64,000 nt of DNA from Wenzhouxiangella sp. AB-CW3 (lineage in GTDB: Bacteria > Pseudomonadota > Gammaproteobacteria > Xanthomonadales > Wenzhouxiangellaceae). Position 1 is the stretch's first letter; every line of letters starts with the position of its first letter. Location of the stretch: NCBI RefSeq assembly GCF_014725735.1, contig NZ_CP061368.1, positions 3,239,225 to 3,303,224 of the forward strand, in the 5' to 3' direction. The position numbers were made by a program, and so were the translations under genes. Positions 1 to 6,483 of this stretch are shown here, in pieces. The notes beneath the pieces are model-generated. The model made no database searches and was not told the origin of the DNA. It saw only the letters and a program-made list of their open reading frames with translations.

Positions 1-49
1 CGAACCGGCGGTGGTCGATGATCTGATTGGCAACCGGAAGAATCGATAG
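1..49 (+). CDS. acs: acetyl-CoA synthetase, C-terminal end only (partial)
   Basis: The window opens inside a forward gene. The frame beginning at base 2 reads EPAVVDDLIGNRKNR and stops at TAG 47-49. This resembles the extreme C terminus of acetyl-CoA synthetases, which commonly end in a (D/E)P-x-VVDDL-I-x-NR type tail. The enzyme activates acetate to acetyl-CoA with ATP. The assignment rests on only 15 residues. It is strengthened by what follows: a CrbR/ErdR-type regulator, known in other gammaproteobacteria to activate acs, and an acetate-type symporter. The 5' part lies outside the window. Confidence 0.7.
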   Translation, partial: EPAVVDDLIGNRKNR

Positions 50-56
50 GAGGTGG

Positions 57-152
57 TAAAGGGTAAAAGGAAAAAGGTGAAAGGTGGAAGGAAAGACGAC
101 TTTCCGGGGCTTCCTTTTTACCTTTTACCTTTCACCTTTTACCTATAACCTG
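57..152. repeat. purine/pyrimidine inverted repeat (GTAAAAGG / CCTTTTAC family)
   Basis: A purine-rich arm (57-105, GGTAAAAGG-, AAAGGTGAAAGG-like words) is followed by a pyrimidine-rich arm (110-150, CCTTTTACC, CTTTCACC words). The arms are imperfect reverse complements, so the RNA could fold into a long hairpin in the acs-crbR gap. The pyrimidine arm runs almost to the crbR ATG, leaving no recognisable Shine-Dalgarno. The same family recurs at 3800-3944 and 36899-36964. Confidence 0.75.
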
Positions 153-159
153 TCATCCC

Positions 160-822
160 ATGACAACCGTCATCGTCGCCGACGATCATCCGCTGTTTCG
201 CGAAGCGCTGGGGCTGGCGTTGCAGAAGGCGCTGGGCGGGGTCGATATCGTCGAGGCCGGCAACATGGCCGAGCTCGAACAGGTATCGCGCGAACACGAA
301 CAGGCCGACCTGGTTCTGCTCGACCTGCACATGCCCGGCGTGCAGGGCTTTTCGGCGCTGATCTACCTGCGCGCGCACCACCCCGAACTGCCGGTGTGCA
401 TCATCTCGGCCAACGACAGCACGGTGGTCATGCAGCGCGCGATGGACCACGGCGCCGCCGCCTTCATCCACAAGTCCGCGTCCGTGGATGAAATCCGCGA
501 GGCCCTGCAAAGCGTACTGGCCGGCGACATCTGCTACCCGCCGGAACTGGATACCAGCGCCACCGGCACCCCCAGCGAGGAACTCGATATCGCCGGACAT
601 ATCGGTGAGCTGACACCACAACAGTTCCGGGTGCTGATGATGGTCGCCGAAGGGCTGCTCAACAAGCAGATCGCCTTCGAGCTCGATATATCCGAGGCCA
701 CCGTCAAGGCACACATGACTGCCATCTTCCGCAAGCTGGGAGTAAGCAATCGCACGCATGCCGTGTTGCTGACTCAGCGGCTTTCGGTGGAAGCTCCCAA
801 CTCTTCCGACGCTCGGCCCTGA
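160..822 (+). CDS. crbR: CrbR/ErdR-type response regulator (receiver + LuxR HTH)
   Basis: A 220-residue NarL/FixJ response regulator. The receiver covers about residues 3-120 with the acidic pair D8/D9, phospho-acceptor D55 in LLDLHMPG and conserved K105. A LuxR helix-turn-helix covers about 148-210 (ELTPQQFRVLMMVAEGL, ISEATVKAHMTAIFRKL). In Vibrio and Pseudomonas the CrbS/CrbR (MxtR/ErdR) system switches on acs and acetate uptake. The position directly after acs and near an SSS symporter, with a CrbS-like kinase at 6484-10083 on the other strand, supports this assignment. The family (LuxR-type regulator) is certain; the specific role is inferred from context. No clear ribosome binding site precedes the ATG because a pyrimidine-rich repeat occupies that position. 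Confidence 0.85.
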   Translation: MTTVIVADDHPLFREALGLALQKALGGVDIVEAGNMAELEQVSREHEQADLVLLDLHMPGVQGFSALIYLRAHHPELPVCIISANDSTVVMQRAMDHGAAAFIHKSASVDEIREALQSVLAGDICYPPELDTSATGTPSEELDIAGHIGELTPQQFRVLMMVAEGLLNKQIAFELDISEATVKAHMTAIFRKLGVSNRTHAVLLTQRLSVEAPNSSDARP

Positions 823-1254
823 CATTTGCACCTGCATAAGTTGTCCTGATTGCGCATGTTTGTCAGCCATGGCCCTGATTTGAATTACGCAACCGCAGAT
901 GAACGCGGATTAACGCAGATTCATGGACCTACATCAGCAATAGCAGCTGTACTCGCCCCCAACCCAAGAGCGTCGCATTCATATGTCTCAGCTCCTGGAC
1001 GCATGAAAGCCTAAGCCGTATAAGAATCGCTGACCCCAGCTCCTATCCATGATCCATGGGACAGATCAACAATCTGCGTTTATCGGCGTTCATCTGCGGT
1101 TCCCAAAGAATCCGACCGAAGGATGGCTGCACCATCTGCGCAATCAGGCAAGTTGCTGCCTCATTCAGTTGTTAGCAAGCCGCTTTCCGGCAGCAGCCCG
1201 GGTCCGGGCTGTGATAGTCTCCGCAAGCTCTCTCACCGCCCAAGCCATTTGCCA
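823..1254. other. 432-bp gap carrying a pair of inverted 31-bp repeats, no gene seen
   Basis: No convincing coding region, tRNA or terminator is visible. The main content is the inverted repeat pair at 890-920 and 1071-1101, listed separately. The short reading frames over this stretch look like chance frames. Confidence 0.6.
890..1101. repeat. inverted repeat pair, AACCGCAGATGAACGC family
   Basis: The left arm (890-920) starts AACCGCAGATGAACGCGG and ends ACGCAGATT. The right arm (1071-1101) read on the reverse strand starts AACCGCAGATGAACGCCG and ends ACGCAGATT. The arms differ at only two or three positions over about 31 bp and flank about 150 bp of non-coding DNA. The layout resembles a small MITE-like or REP-like element. 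No target-site duplication was identified. Confidence 0.75.
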
Positions 1255-1551
1255 ATGACCTGGTTTCGCCTGATCAGCATCGCCGAAGGCATTTCCCTGA
1301 TCACCCTGCTGTTCGTGGCCATGCCGCTGCGCACGCTGGCCGACATGCCCATGGCCGTTACCTGGGTGGGCTGGATCCACGGCATTCTGTTCCTGAACTA
1401 TGCTGCCGCCAGCCTGATCGCCAGCCACCTGCGCGGCTGGTCGATACCGAAGTGGCTGCTGGTACTGGGAATGGGCGTGGTGCCATTCGGTTTCATCTAT
1501 GTAGATCGCATGGTTCGCCGCGAAACCTCTTCGAAGGAGATGGCGCACTAA
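1255..1551 (+). CDS. DUF3817 small integral membrane protein
   Basis: A 98-residue protein with three predicted membrane helices. The motif GISLITLLFVAMPLRTLAD near the N terminus, followed by WVGWIHGILF, is typical of the DUF3817 family (YdzA-like), whose function is unknown. ATG 1255 was chosen because the family pattern (short head, then W/F-R-L-I-S-I-A-E-G) begins there; the reading frame is open further upstream but that extension has no membrane or family signature. The ribosome binding site is weak. The gene lies between the CrbR-type regulator and the DUF4212/symporter pair, so a link to carboxylate uptake is possible but only by position. Confidence 0.75.
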   Translation: MTWFRLISIAEGISLITLLFVAMPLRTLADMPMAVTWVGWIHGILFLNYAAASLIASHLRGWSIPKWLLVLGMGVVPFGFIYVDRMVRRETSSKEMAH

Positions 1552-1569
1552 CGCCGACGCTCCCACTCC

Positions 1570-1629
1570 TACGACCAAAGTCGGCCCTACCAATGTCGTA
1601 TGGGCACCCGGTCAGGTGATCGCTAGACT
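1570..1629 (+). promoter_or_regulatory. candidate activator site and promoter of the DUF4212-symporter pair
   Basis: Two related words, CCAAAGTCG (1575-1583, within TACGACCAAAGTCG) and CCAATGTCG (1590-1598, within TACCAATGTCGTA), lie 15 bp apart as direct repeats. Immediately downstream is a possible sigma-70 promoter: TGGGCA (1601-1606), a 17-bp spacer and TAGACT (1624-1629). The word CGACCAAAGT recurs at 10188-10197 in the divergent region next to the CrbS-like gene. A CrbR-type regulator is a plausible ligand, but this is inference. Confidence 0.4.
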
Positions 1630-1640
1630 CGGATGAAAAG

Positions 1641-1665
1641 CTCCCCGTGGACTTTCCACGGGGAG
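1641..1665 (+). promoter_or_regulatory. perfect 11-bp hairpin in the symporter leader
   Basis: CTCCCCGTGGA, a 3-base loop CTT, then TCCACGGGGAG form a perfect stem. The stem sits about 10 bases after the proposed -10 box and 34 bases before the DUF4212 start. No U-tract follows, so it is more likely a 5'-end stabilising or regulatory hairpin than a terminator. Confidence 0.6.
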
Positions 1666-1699
1666 GCTCGACACCCGAACATACAGGGAGCGATACGCC

Positions 1700-1969
1700 A
1701 TGTCCGACGATAGATCCGCAGCCGCCTACTGGAAGGCGAACATCCGTGTCATATCCATCTGCCTGGTGATCTGGGCGCTGGTCTCGATCGGTTTCGGCAT
1801 CGTGCTCAGGCCCTTGCTGGCCATGCTGCCGATCACCATCGGCGGCACCGACCTGGGCTTCTGGTTTGCCCAGCAGGGTTCGATCCTGACCTTCATCGCC
1901 CTGATTTTCTACTACACCTGGTACATGAACCGGCTCGATCGCGAGTTCGGCGTGGACGAGCAGGAATAA
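1700..1969 (+). CDS. DUF4212 protein, small partner of SSS symporter
   Basis: An 89-residue membrane protein with two predicted helices (about 18-38 and 56-76), opening with an SAAAYWKANIRV head and ending in a charged tail (NRLDREFGVDEQE). This is the DUF4212 pattern, a family found almost always just upstream of a sodium:solute symporter. An AGGGAG ribosome binding site lies 9-10 bases before ATG 1700. It is 12 bases from the next gene, so the two are one operon. By analogy with YjcH-ActP it probably assists assembly or activity of the symporter in the inner membrane. Confidence 0.85.
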   Translation: MSDDRSAAAYWKANIRVISICLVIWALVSIGFGIVLRPLLAMLPITIGGTDLGFWFAQQGSILTFIALIFYYTWYMNRLDREFGVDEQE

Positions 1970-1981
1970 GGGAGAGACACC

Positions 1982-3754
1982 ATGGACCAGTTCACACTCA
2001 ACCTGATCGTCGTCGGCGCCACCTTTGCGCTCTATATCGGCATCGCCATCTGGGCGCGTGCCGGCACCACCGCCGACTATTACGCCGCCAGCCGCGGCGT
2101 CAACCCCGTCATCAATGGCGCGGCCACGGCCGCGGACTGGATGTCGGCCGCCTCGTTCATCTCCATGGCCGGGCTGATCGCCTTCGTCGGCTACGGCAAC
2201 TCCAGCTTCCTGATGGGCTGGACCGGCGGCTACGTGCTGCTGGCCCTGCTGCTGGCACCGTACCTGAGAAAGTTCGGACGTTTCACCGTGCCCGAGTTCA
2301 TCGGTGATCGTTTCTACTCGACCACCGCGCGCATCGTTGCCGTGATCTGCCTGCTGGTGATCTCGATTACCTACGTGATCGGCCAGATGACCGGCGCCGG
2401 CGTGGCCTTCTCGCGCTTTCTCGAAGTGCAGAACACCACCGGGCTGCTGATCGCCTCGACCGTGGTGTTCATCTACGCCGTGCTCGGCGGCATGAAGGGC
2501 ATTACCTACACCCAGCTTGCCCAGTACTGCGTGCTGATCACTGCCTACACCATCCCGGCGGTGTTCATTTCGCTGCAACTGACCGGCAACCCGGTGCCGC
2601 CGCTGGGCCTGTTCTCCACCCACGCCGAGTCGAGCCTGCCGCTGTTGACCAAGCTCGACCAGGTGCTGACCGAACTGGGCTTCCATGACTACACCGGCCA
2701 CCACGCCTCGACGCTCAACATGGTGCTTTTCACGCTGTCGCTGATGGTGGGCACGGCCGGTCTGCCGCACGTCATCATCCGCTTCTTCACCGTGCCGCGC
2801 GTGGCCGACGCCCGTCGCTCGGCCGGCTGGGCGCTGGTATTCATTGCGCTGCTGTATCTCACTGCCCCAGCCGTGGGCGCGATGGCCAAGCTCAACATCA
2901 TCACCACCATCTATCCCGACGGCACGGCCGAAGATCCGATCCGCTACGACGACAAACCCGACTGGATGATCAACTGGGAACAGACCGGCCTGCTGGCCTT
3001 CGAGGACAAGAACGAGGACGGTCGCATCCAGTACTACAACGACCGCTCCGAGGAGTTCCAGTCCGTGGCCAAGGCGCGCGGCTGGGAAGGCAACGAAATC
3101 GTCACCTTCAACCAGGACATCCTGGTGCTGGCCAACCCCGAGATCGCCAACCTGCCCGGATGGGTGCTGGCCCTGATCGCCGCCGGTGGTCTGGCCGCGG
3201 CCCTGTCGACCGCCGCCGGCTTGTTGCTGGCCATCTCGTCGGCCATCAGCCATGACCTGCTCAAATCGGTCTTCATGCCGAAAATCACCGACCGGCAGGA
3301 GCTGATGGCGGCGCGCGTATCCATGGCCTTTGCCATCGGCCTGGCCACCTACCTGGGCATGAACCCGCCCGGCTTCGCCGCCCAGGTGGTGGCGCTGGCC
3401 TTCGGGCTGGCGGCGGCCACCCTGTTCCCTGCCCTGATGATGGGCATCTTCTCGAAGAAGATGAATACCCAGGGCGCGGTGGCCGGCATGCTGGTGGGTC
3501 TGATCGCCACCCTGCTCTACATCTTCACCTACCTGGGCTGGTTCTTCATTCGGGGCACCAACATGCTGCCCAATGAACCCGACTACTGGCTGTTCGGCAT
3601 CTCGCCGCTGTCGTTCGGAGCCGTGGGCGCGATACTCAACTTCGCCGCCGCCATCGTGGTGATGAAGCTGACCGCCCCGCCGCCGGAGCGCATCCAGGAG
3701 CTGGTCGAATCCATCCGCGTCCCCCGCGGCGCCAGCGGTGCGGTCGATCACTGA
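1982..3754 (+). CDS. sodium:solute symporter, acetate/ActP-like (VC_2705 type)
   Basis: A 590-residue SSS-family transporter with about 13 membrane helices. Family features include the N-terminal [19 protein letters not shown] segment (the YY-A-A/G-R-x-V head typical of ActP-like carriers) and the sodium-site region around [17 protein letters not shown] hydrophilic insertion at about residues 305-380 ([15 protein letters not shown] onward) is characteristic of the VC_2705-like subgroup. It probably imports acetate or related monocarboxylates with Na+. DUF4212 upstream, acs at the window edge and CrbS/CrbR-type regulators nearby support that substrate class. The precise substrate is inferred. 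Confidence 0.85.
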   Translation: MDQFTLNLIVVGATFALYIGIAIWARAGTTADYYAASRGVNPVINGAATAADWMSAASFISMAGLIAFVGYGNSSFLMGWTGGYVLLALLLAPYLRKFGRFTVPEFIGDRFYSTTARIVAVICLLVISITYVIGQMTGAGVAFSRFLEVQNTTGLLIASTVVFIYAVLGGMKGITYTQLAQYCVLITAYTIPAVFISLQLTGNPVPPLGLFSTHAESSLPLLTKLDQVLTELGFHDYTGHHASTLNMVLFTLSLMVGTAGLPHVIIRFFTVPRVADARRSAGWALVFIALLYLTAPAVGAMAKLNIITTIYPDGTAEDPIRYDDKPDWMINWEQTGLLAFEDKNEDGRIQYYNDRSEEFQSVAKARGWEGNEIVTFNQDILVLANPEIANLPGWVLALIAAGGLAAALSTAAGLLLAISSAISHDLLKSVFMPKITDRQELMAARVSMAFAIGLATYLGMNPPGFAAQVVALAFGLAAATLFPALMMGIFSKKMNTQGAVAGMLVGLIATLLYIFTYLGWFFIRGTNMLPNEPDYWLFGISPLSFGAVGAILNFAAAIVVMKLTAPPPERIQELVESIRVPRGASGAVDH

Positions 3755-3759
3755 GGTGA

Positions 3760-3793
3760 GCCGCAGGCGCGGGCTTGAGCCCGCGCCTGCGGC
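3760..3793 (+). terminator. strong GC hairpin after the symporter gene
   Basis: A 15-bp perfect stem (3760-3774 paired with 3779-3793, core GCAGGCGCGGGC / GCCCGCGCCTGC) with a TTGA loop starts six bases after the TGA. A purine-rich stretch follows rather than a T-run, so it is a terminator-like or mRNA-stabilising hairpin rather than a textbook intrinsic terminator. Confidence 0.6.
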
Positions 3794-3799
3794 GGGAAA

Positions 3800-3944
3800 G
3801 GTAAAAGGTAAAAGGATTGGTTCCACCTTTCGCTGCCCACCCTTCCTTTTTTCCTTTCACCTTTCACCTTTCACCTTTCACCTTTCACCTTTCACCTTTC
3901 ACCTTTCACCTTTCACCTTTCACCTTTCACCTTTTACCTTTAAC
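3800..3944. repeat. 7-bp tandem array (CTTTCAC)11 with inverted purine arm
   Basis: Eleven perfect consecutive CTTTCAC units fill 3854-3930, followed by two degenerate units (CTTTTAC, CTTTAAC) to 3944. A purine arm GGTAAAAGGTAAAAGG at 3800-3815 is its imperfect complement. The array stops 8 bases before the next start codon (3953). This is the expanded member of the repeat family also present at 57-152 and 36899-36964. Confidence 0.9.
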
Positions 3945-3952
3945 CTGCCCCC

Positions 3953-4504
3953 ATGCTTCTTGAATTCATCGCCACCATCGCGCTAGGACTGGGTATCGCC
4001 GGTCTGGTCATGGCGCTCAATCTCGTGCTGGGGCGGCGCCTGCCGCGCTGGGCCATGCCGGCCGCGGCCGGGCTGGGCATGATCCTGTTCCTGGTCTACC
4101 TGGAGTATTCCTGGGCGCCGCGCACTGCCGAGCAGTTGCCCGACGGCATGGTCGTGACCTCGAAGAGCAGCCAGAGCATGTGGTACCGGCCCTGGACCTA
4201 TATCTCTCCATTGAGCCTGCGCATGATCGCCGTCGACACCCGGCGCAACCGGTCCCACCCGGACTGGCCGGGCCGCGTGATGACCACCATGGTGCTGTTC
4301 GAGCGCTGGATGCCGACGCGCGAAGTGCCCGTGGTCTTCGATTGCGATGATCATCGCCGCGCCGATCTGCATTCCGGTGTCGAGCTGGGCGAGGACGGCG
4401 CGCTCCACGGTGCCGACTGGTACCGCCTGGAAGCCGACGACCGCGGCCTTCAGGCTGCCTGCGAATCCGCTGCTCGCGGCAGACCGGCTTCGGCTGAGCG
4501 CTGA
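3953..4504 (+). CDS. hypothetical membrane protein downstream of a 7-bp repeat array
   Basis: A 183-residue protein not recognised as a named family. It has two hydrophobic helices at about residues 3-24 and 33-52, then a non-membrane domain rich in Trp and Arg ([27 protein letters not shown]) and an acidic/His-containing stretch ([14 protein letters not shown]). The pyrimidine tract directly before ATG 3953 leaves no Shine-Dalgarno. The reading frame is long, has GC-rich codon use like its neighbours and keeps a sensible topology, so it is probably real. The start codon is the first ATG after the repeat array. Function is unknown. Confidence 0.6.
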   Translation: MLLEFIATIALGLGIAGLVMALNLVLGRRLPRWAMPAAAGLGMILFLVYLEYSWAPRTAEQLPDGMVVTSKSSQSMWYRPWTYISPLSLRMIAVDTRRNRSHPDWPGRVMTTMVLFERWMPTREVPVVFDCDDHRRADLHSGVELGEDGALHGADWYRLEADDRGLQAACESAARGRPASAER

Positions 4505-4529
4505 AGCTGAAGCGGCAGCCACAAGATCT

Positions 4530-4556
4530 CACCACAGAGACACAGAGAACACAGAG
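4530..4556. repeat. CACCACAGAGACACAGAG-family repeat, left boundary of cassette
   Basis: The 27-bp word begins CACCACAGAGACACAGAG and ends ACACAGAG. Its reverse complement, with two differences, occurs at 6445-6474. The pair flanks the HTH / membrane protein / metalloprotease genes. A related closely spaced pair lies at 14293-14398. Confidence 0.8.
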
Positions 4557-4686
4557 CAAGTCACCGCGGATCCGATGGGGGGTCTGCTGCGCCACCAATT
4601 GACCATCTCGCCGTTCAACCCGCTGCCCTCTTTCACGCCGGGCGAAATCTGATTCCTCCGCAGTAGCGTTTGACCTTTTTCATCGA

Positions 4687-4732
4687 ATATTTTATGTTTA
4701 ACGTAAACTGTGATATGTTTTAGATAAAATAT
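4687..4732. promoter_or_regulatory. AT-rich nested inverted repeats, candidate autoregulatory operator
   Basis: A perfect 9-bp inverted repeat, ATATTTTAT (4687-4695) and ATAAAATAT (4724-4732), encloses a second one, GTTTA-ACG-TAAAC (4696-4708). The region is strikingly AT-rich against the GC-rich surroundings and lies 14-60 bases before the HTH gene start, where a promoter and operator would be expected. Confidence 0.5.
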
Positions 4733-4745
4733 ACTTTTGGCATTC

Positions 4746-4973
4746 ATGTCCATACGCATCAATCTGGATATCGAGCTGGCGCGCAACAAGATGTCGCTGA
4801 CCGAGCTGTCGGAGCGAGTCGGGGTGTCGATGACCAACCTGTCGCTGCTCAAGAACGGACGGGTCAAGGCCATTCGATTCTCCACGCTGGAAGCCATTTG
4901 TCGGGCGCTGGGCTGTCAGCCCGGTGATTTGCTTGAATTCGTCGATGAGGTGCAAGGGAGAGCAGAAGAATGA
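4746..4973 (+). CDS. small Cro/C1-type HTH regulator (YozG-like)
   Basis: A 75-residue single-domain XRE-family DNA-binding protein: MSIRINLDIELARNKMSLTE, then LSERVGVSMTNLSLLKNGRV as the helix-turn-helix and FSTLEAICRALGCQPGDLLEF as the closing helices. This is the YozG-like pattern that usually accompanies a small membrane protein gene. ATG 4746 was preferred to an in-frame TTG at 4737 because the family begins with a short M-x-I/V head. It overlaps the next gene by 4 bases (ATGA), so the two are translationally coupled. The AT-rich inverted repeats upstream suggest self-control. First gene of the repeat-bounded cassette. Confidence 0.88.
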   Translation: MSIRINLDIELARNKMSLTELSERVGVSMTNLSLLKNGRVKAIRFSTLEAICRALGCQPGDLLEFVDEVQGRAEE

Positions 4974-5581
4974 ACCGTGAGTTTCTGATTCCGGGCATCG
5001 TGGCCCTGGCGCTGGCCGTGCTGTTTCCGCTTTACTGGTTTTCGGGTCTGTTCTCCACAACCGGCGAATCGTTGCTGGAAGCGTTCAAGGCCGACGCCAG
5101 CAGCCTGACACTGATCGATGGGCTGTTTGTCCTGATCGGTACCATGGAAATCTATCTGCTCCTGAGTTTGCGGCGAATCCTGCAGCATCAGCTGTACAGC
5201 GCCTTTGCCGCCGGCATGGCCTTGGCCATGGCTATTGGCATCGGTGTTTTCACGGCCACCGTCCTGTTCGATGTATCCATTGCCCTGACACCGGGCATGG
5301 CCGAGAGCACCCGCTCAACCCTGGTGCTGGTCGCCGGTTTGGTCAGTCTCGGGCTGTCGGTACTGGTCGGTCTGATTGGCCTCGCCCTGTCGATTGCCTT
5401 GCTGGCGCTGCGAAACGACGGAACGGTTCTCCTGAAGATCTTCGCCGCAATGCTGCTGATCTGTTCGCTGATGACGATGACCGTCATTCTGGCGCCGGTG
5501 GTCTACGTGTTCTACCCGGTGGCGCTGGTGTTGCTTGCGGCGTTTTTCCTGCGCGGCGGCGGCGAGGTAGAGGTGGTATGA
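4970..5581 (+). CDS. multi-pass membrane protein, HTH-linked (DUF2975-like?)
   Basis: A 203-residue protein with about five hydrophobic segments (about residues 5-27, 45-62, 76-100, 115-145 and 155-195) and almost no extramembrane domain. It is not recognised with confidence. The pairing with a YozG-like HTH is typical of DUF2975 proteins, but the sequence was not matched to that family. The HTH protein may be membrane-controlled by this partner. A GGGAGAGCAGAAGA ribosome binding region precedes ATG 4970. It overlaps the HTH gene upstream and the protease gene downstream, each by 4 bases. Confidence 0.7.
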   Translation: MNREFLIPGIVALALAVLFPLYWFSGLFSTTGESLLEAFKADASSLTLIDGLFVLIGTMEIYLLLSLRRILQHQLYSAFAAGMALAMAIGIGVFTATVLFDVSIALTPGMAESTRSTLVLVAGLVSLGLSVLVGLIGLALSIALLALRNDGTVLLKIFAAMLLICSLMTMTVILAPVVYVFYPVALVLLAAFFLRGGGEVEVV

Positions 5582-6429
5582 GAGTGGCCATGAAGAAACT
5601 GTACACACCGATTGCGCTTCTCGTTGCCCTGGCTGTGTCTCAACCGGCTCTAGCGAAGTCAGAGCTTGTTCATGGCCATCCTGTTGAGACGGACAATCTC
5701 CTGATTGTATGGGCAGACGAGTATGATGAAGAGACTCAGGAGTCGGTGAAGCTGATCTCGGAGCAGCTTTATGACAACACCGTGGCGTTTCTTCAGAAGG
5801 AACCGGCGGAGAAGGTCACTGTTGTTTTCAGAGGCAGGGCACGTGTCGGACCGGGGCCAGCCAGAGATTATCCTTTTGTAGACAGCGCCGGCGTGATCAG
5901 CCTGTTCCGCTATACCGACGAGATCAGGAATTATTTTCATGCGTTTGTGCATGAGCTGGTGCACGCGCTTCGAATCGACAGGGCCGAATCTGCCGACTGG
6001 TTTTTTGAAGAAGGATTTGCCGAATTTGTCCGATTGCGGGTTTTCGAATCCATGCACGGATTCCCCTGGCATGGGTTTTCTCCTTCAATTGTTGCAGCCG
6101 GTCATATCGTGGAGGGCAGCGATATCCCGCTGGAAACCCTGAGAGATCAACACGAGCAATTGAATATTCCATGTCGTGCACAAGCCTACTCACTTCGTTC
6201 CGCCTTCTTTGAATGGCTTGGAGACAGCTTTGGAGATGAAGCCGTCCTGAAGATGTCGCGGGAGCAAGTGGCGGGCCAGGCGCATCAATACGAGCAGTAC
6301 TTTGGGTCTTCCCTCTCTGCGCTTGCCAAGCAATGGAGAAAGGAGACCAGAAAGCTTCACGACGCTGAAAAGTTCAGAGACTATCGCAGCAATACGCCCA
6401 TCAAGCACATTCCATTGTGCAACTATTGA
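5578..6429 (+). CDS. secreted gluzincin-type metalloprotease-like protein (peptidase MA-like)
   Basis: A 283-residue protein with a signal peptide (MKKLYTPIALLVALAVSQPALA from the second Met). The zinc motif H125-E-L-V-H129 is followed after about 15 residues by WFFEEGFAEFV, matching the W-x-x-EG-x-A-E pattern that supplies the third ligand in peptidase-MA-like gluzincins. The mature protein would act in the periplasm or outside. ATG 5578 overlaps the previous gene and has a GAGGT ribosome binding site; ATG 5590 is an equally plausible start giving a classic signal peptide. By eye its GC content is near 50%, clearly lower than its neighbours, with frequent AGA/AGG codons, which suggests recent transfer. 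Substrate unknown. Confidence 0.8.
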   Translation: MRVAMKKLYTPIALLVALAVSQPALAKSELVHGHPVETDNLLIVWADEYDEETQESVKLISEQLYDNTVAFLQKEPAEKVTVVFRGRARVGPGPARDYPFVDSAGVISLFRYTDEIRNYFHAFVHELVHALRIDRAESADWFFEEGFAEFVRLRVFESMHGFPWHGFSPSIVAAGHIVEGSDIPLETLRDQHEQLNIPCRAQAYSLRSAFFEWLGDSFGDEAVLKMSREQVAGQAHQYEQYFGSSLSALAKQWRKETRKLHDAEKFRDYRSNTPIKHIPLCNY

Positions 6430-6444
6430 GGAGCCTCTGAACAA

Positions 6445-6474
6445 CTCTGTGACCTCTGTGTCTCTGTGGTGAAC
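6445..6474. repeat. CACCACAGAGACACAGAG-family repeat (inverted), right boundary of cassette
   Basis: The reverse strand reads GTTCACCACAGAGACACAGA then GGTCACAGAG. It is the inverted partner of 4530-4556 and lies 15 bases after the protease stop and 10 bases before the 3' end of the reverse-strand hybrid kinase gene. Confidence 0.8.
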
Positions 6475-6483
6475 ACCACCTCC

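Noticed and set aside
1493-3826. 777-codon open frame on the reverse strand opposite the symporter and its neighbours
   Set aside because: The peptide is Gly/His/Gln/Arg-rich low-complexity with no domain, exactly opposite a clear SSS gene. Such shadows are common in GC-rich DNA.
3854-3944. Possible CRISPR array in the 7-bp repeat tract
   Set aside because: The units are 7 bp and contiguous with no spacers, and no cas gene is present.
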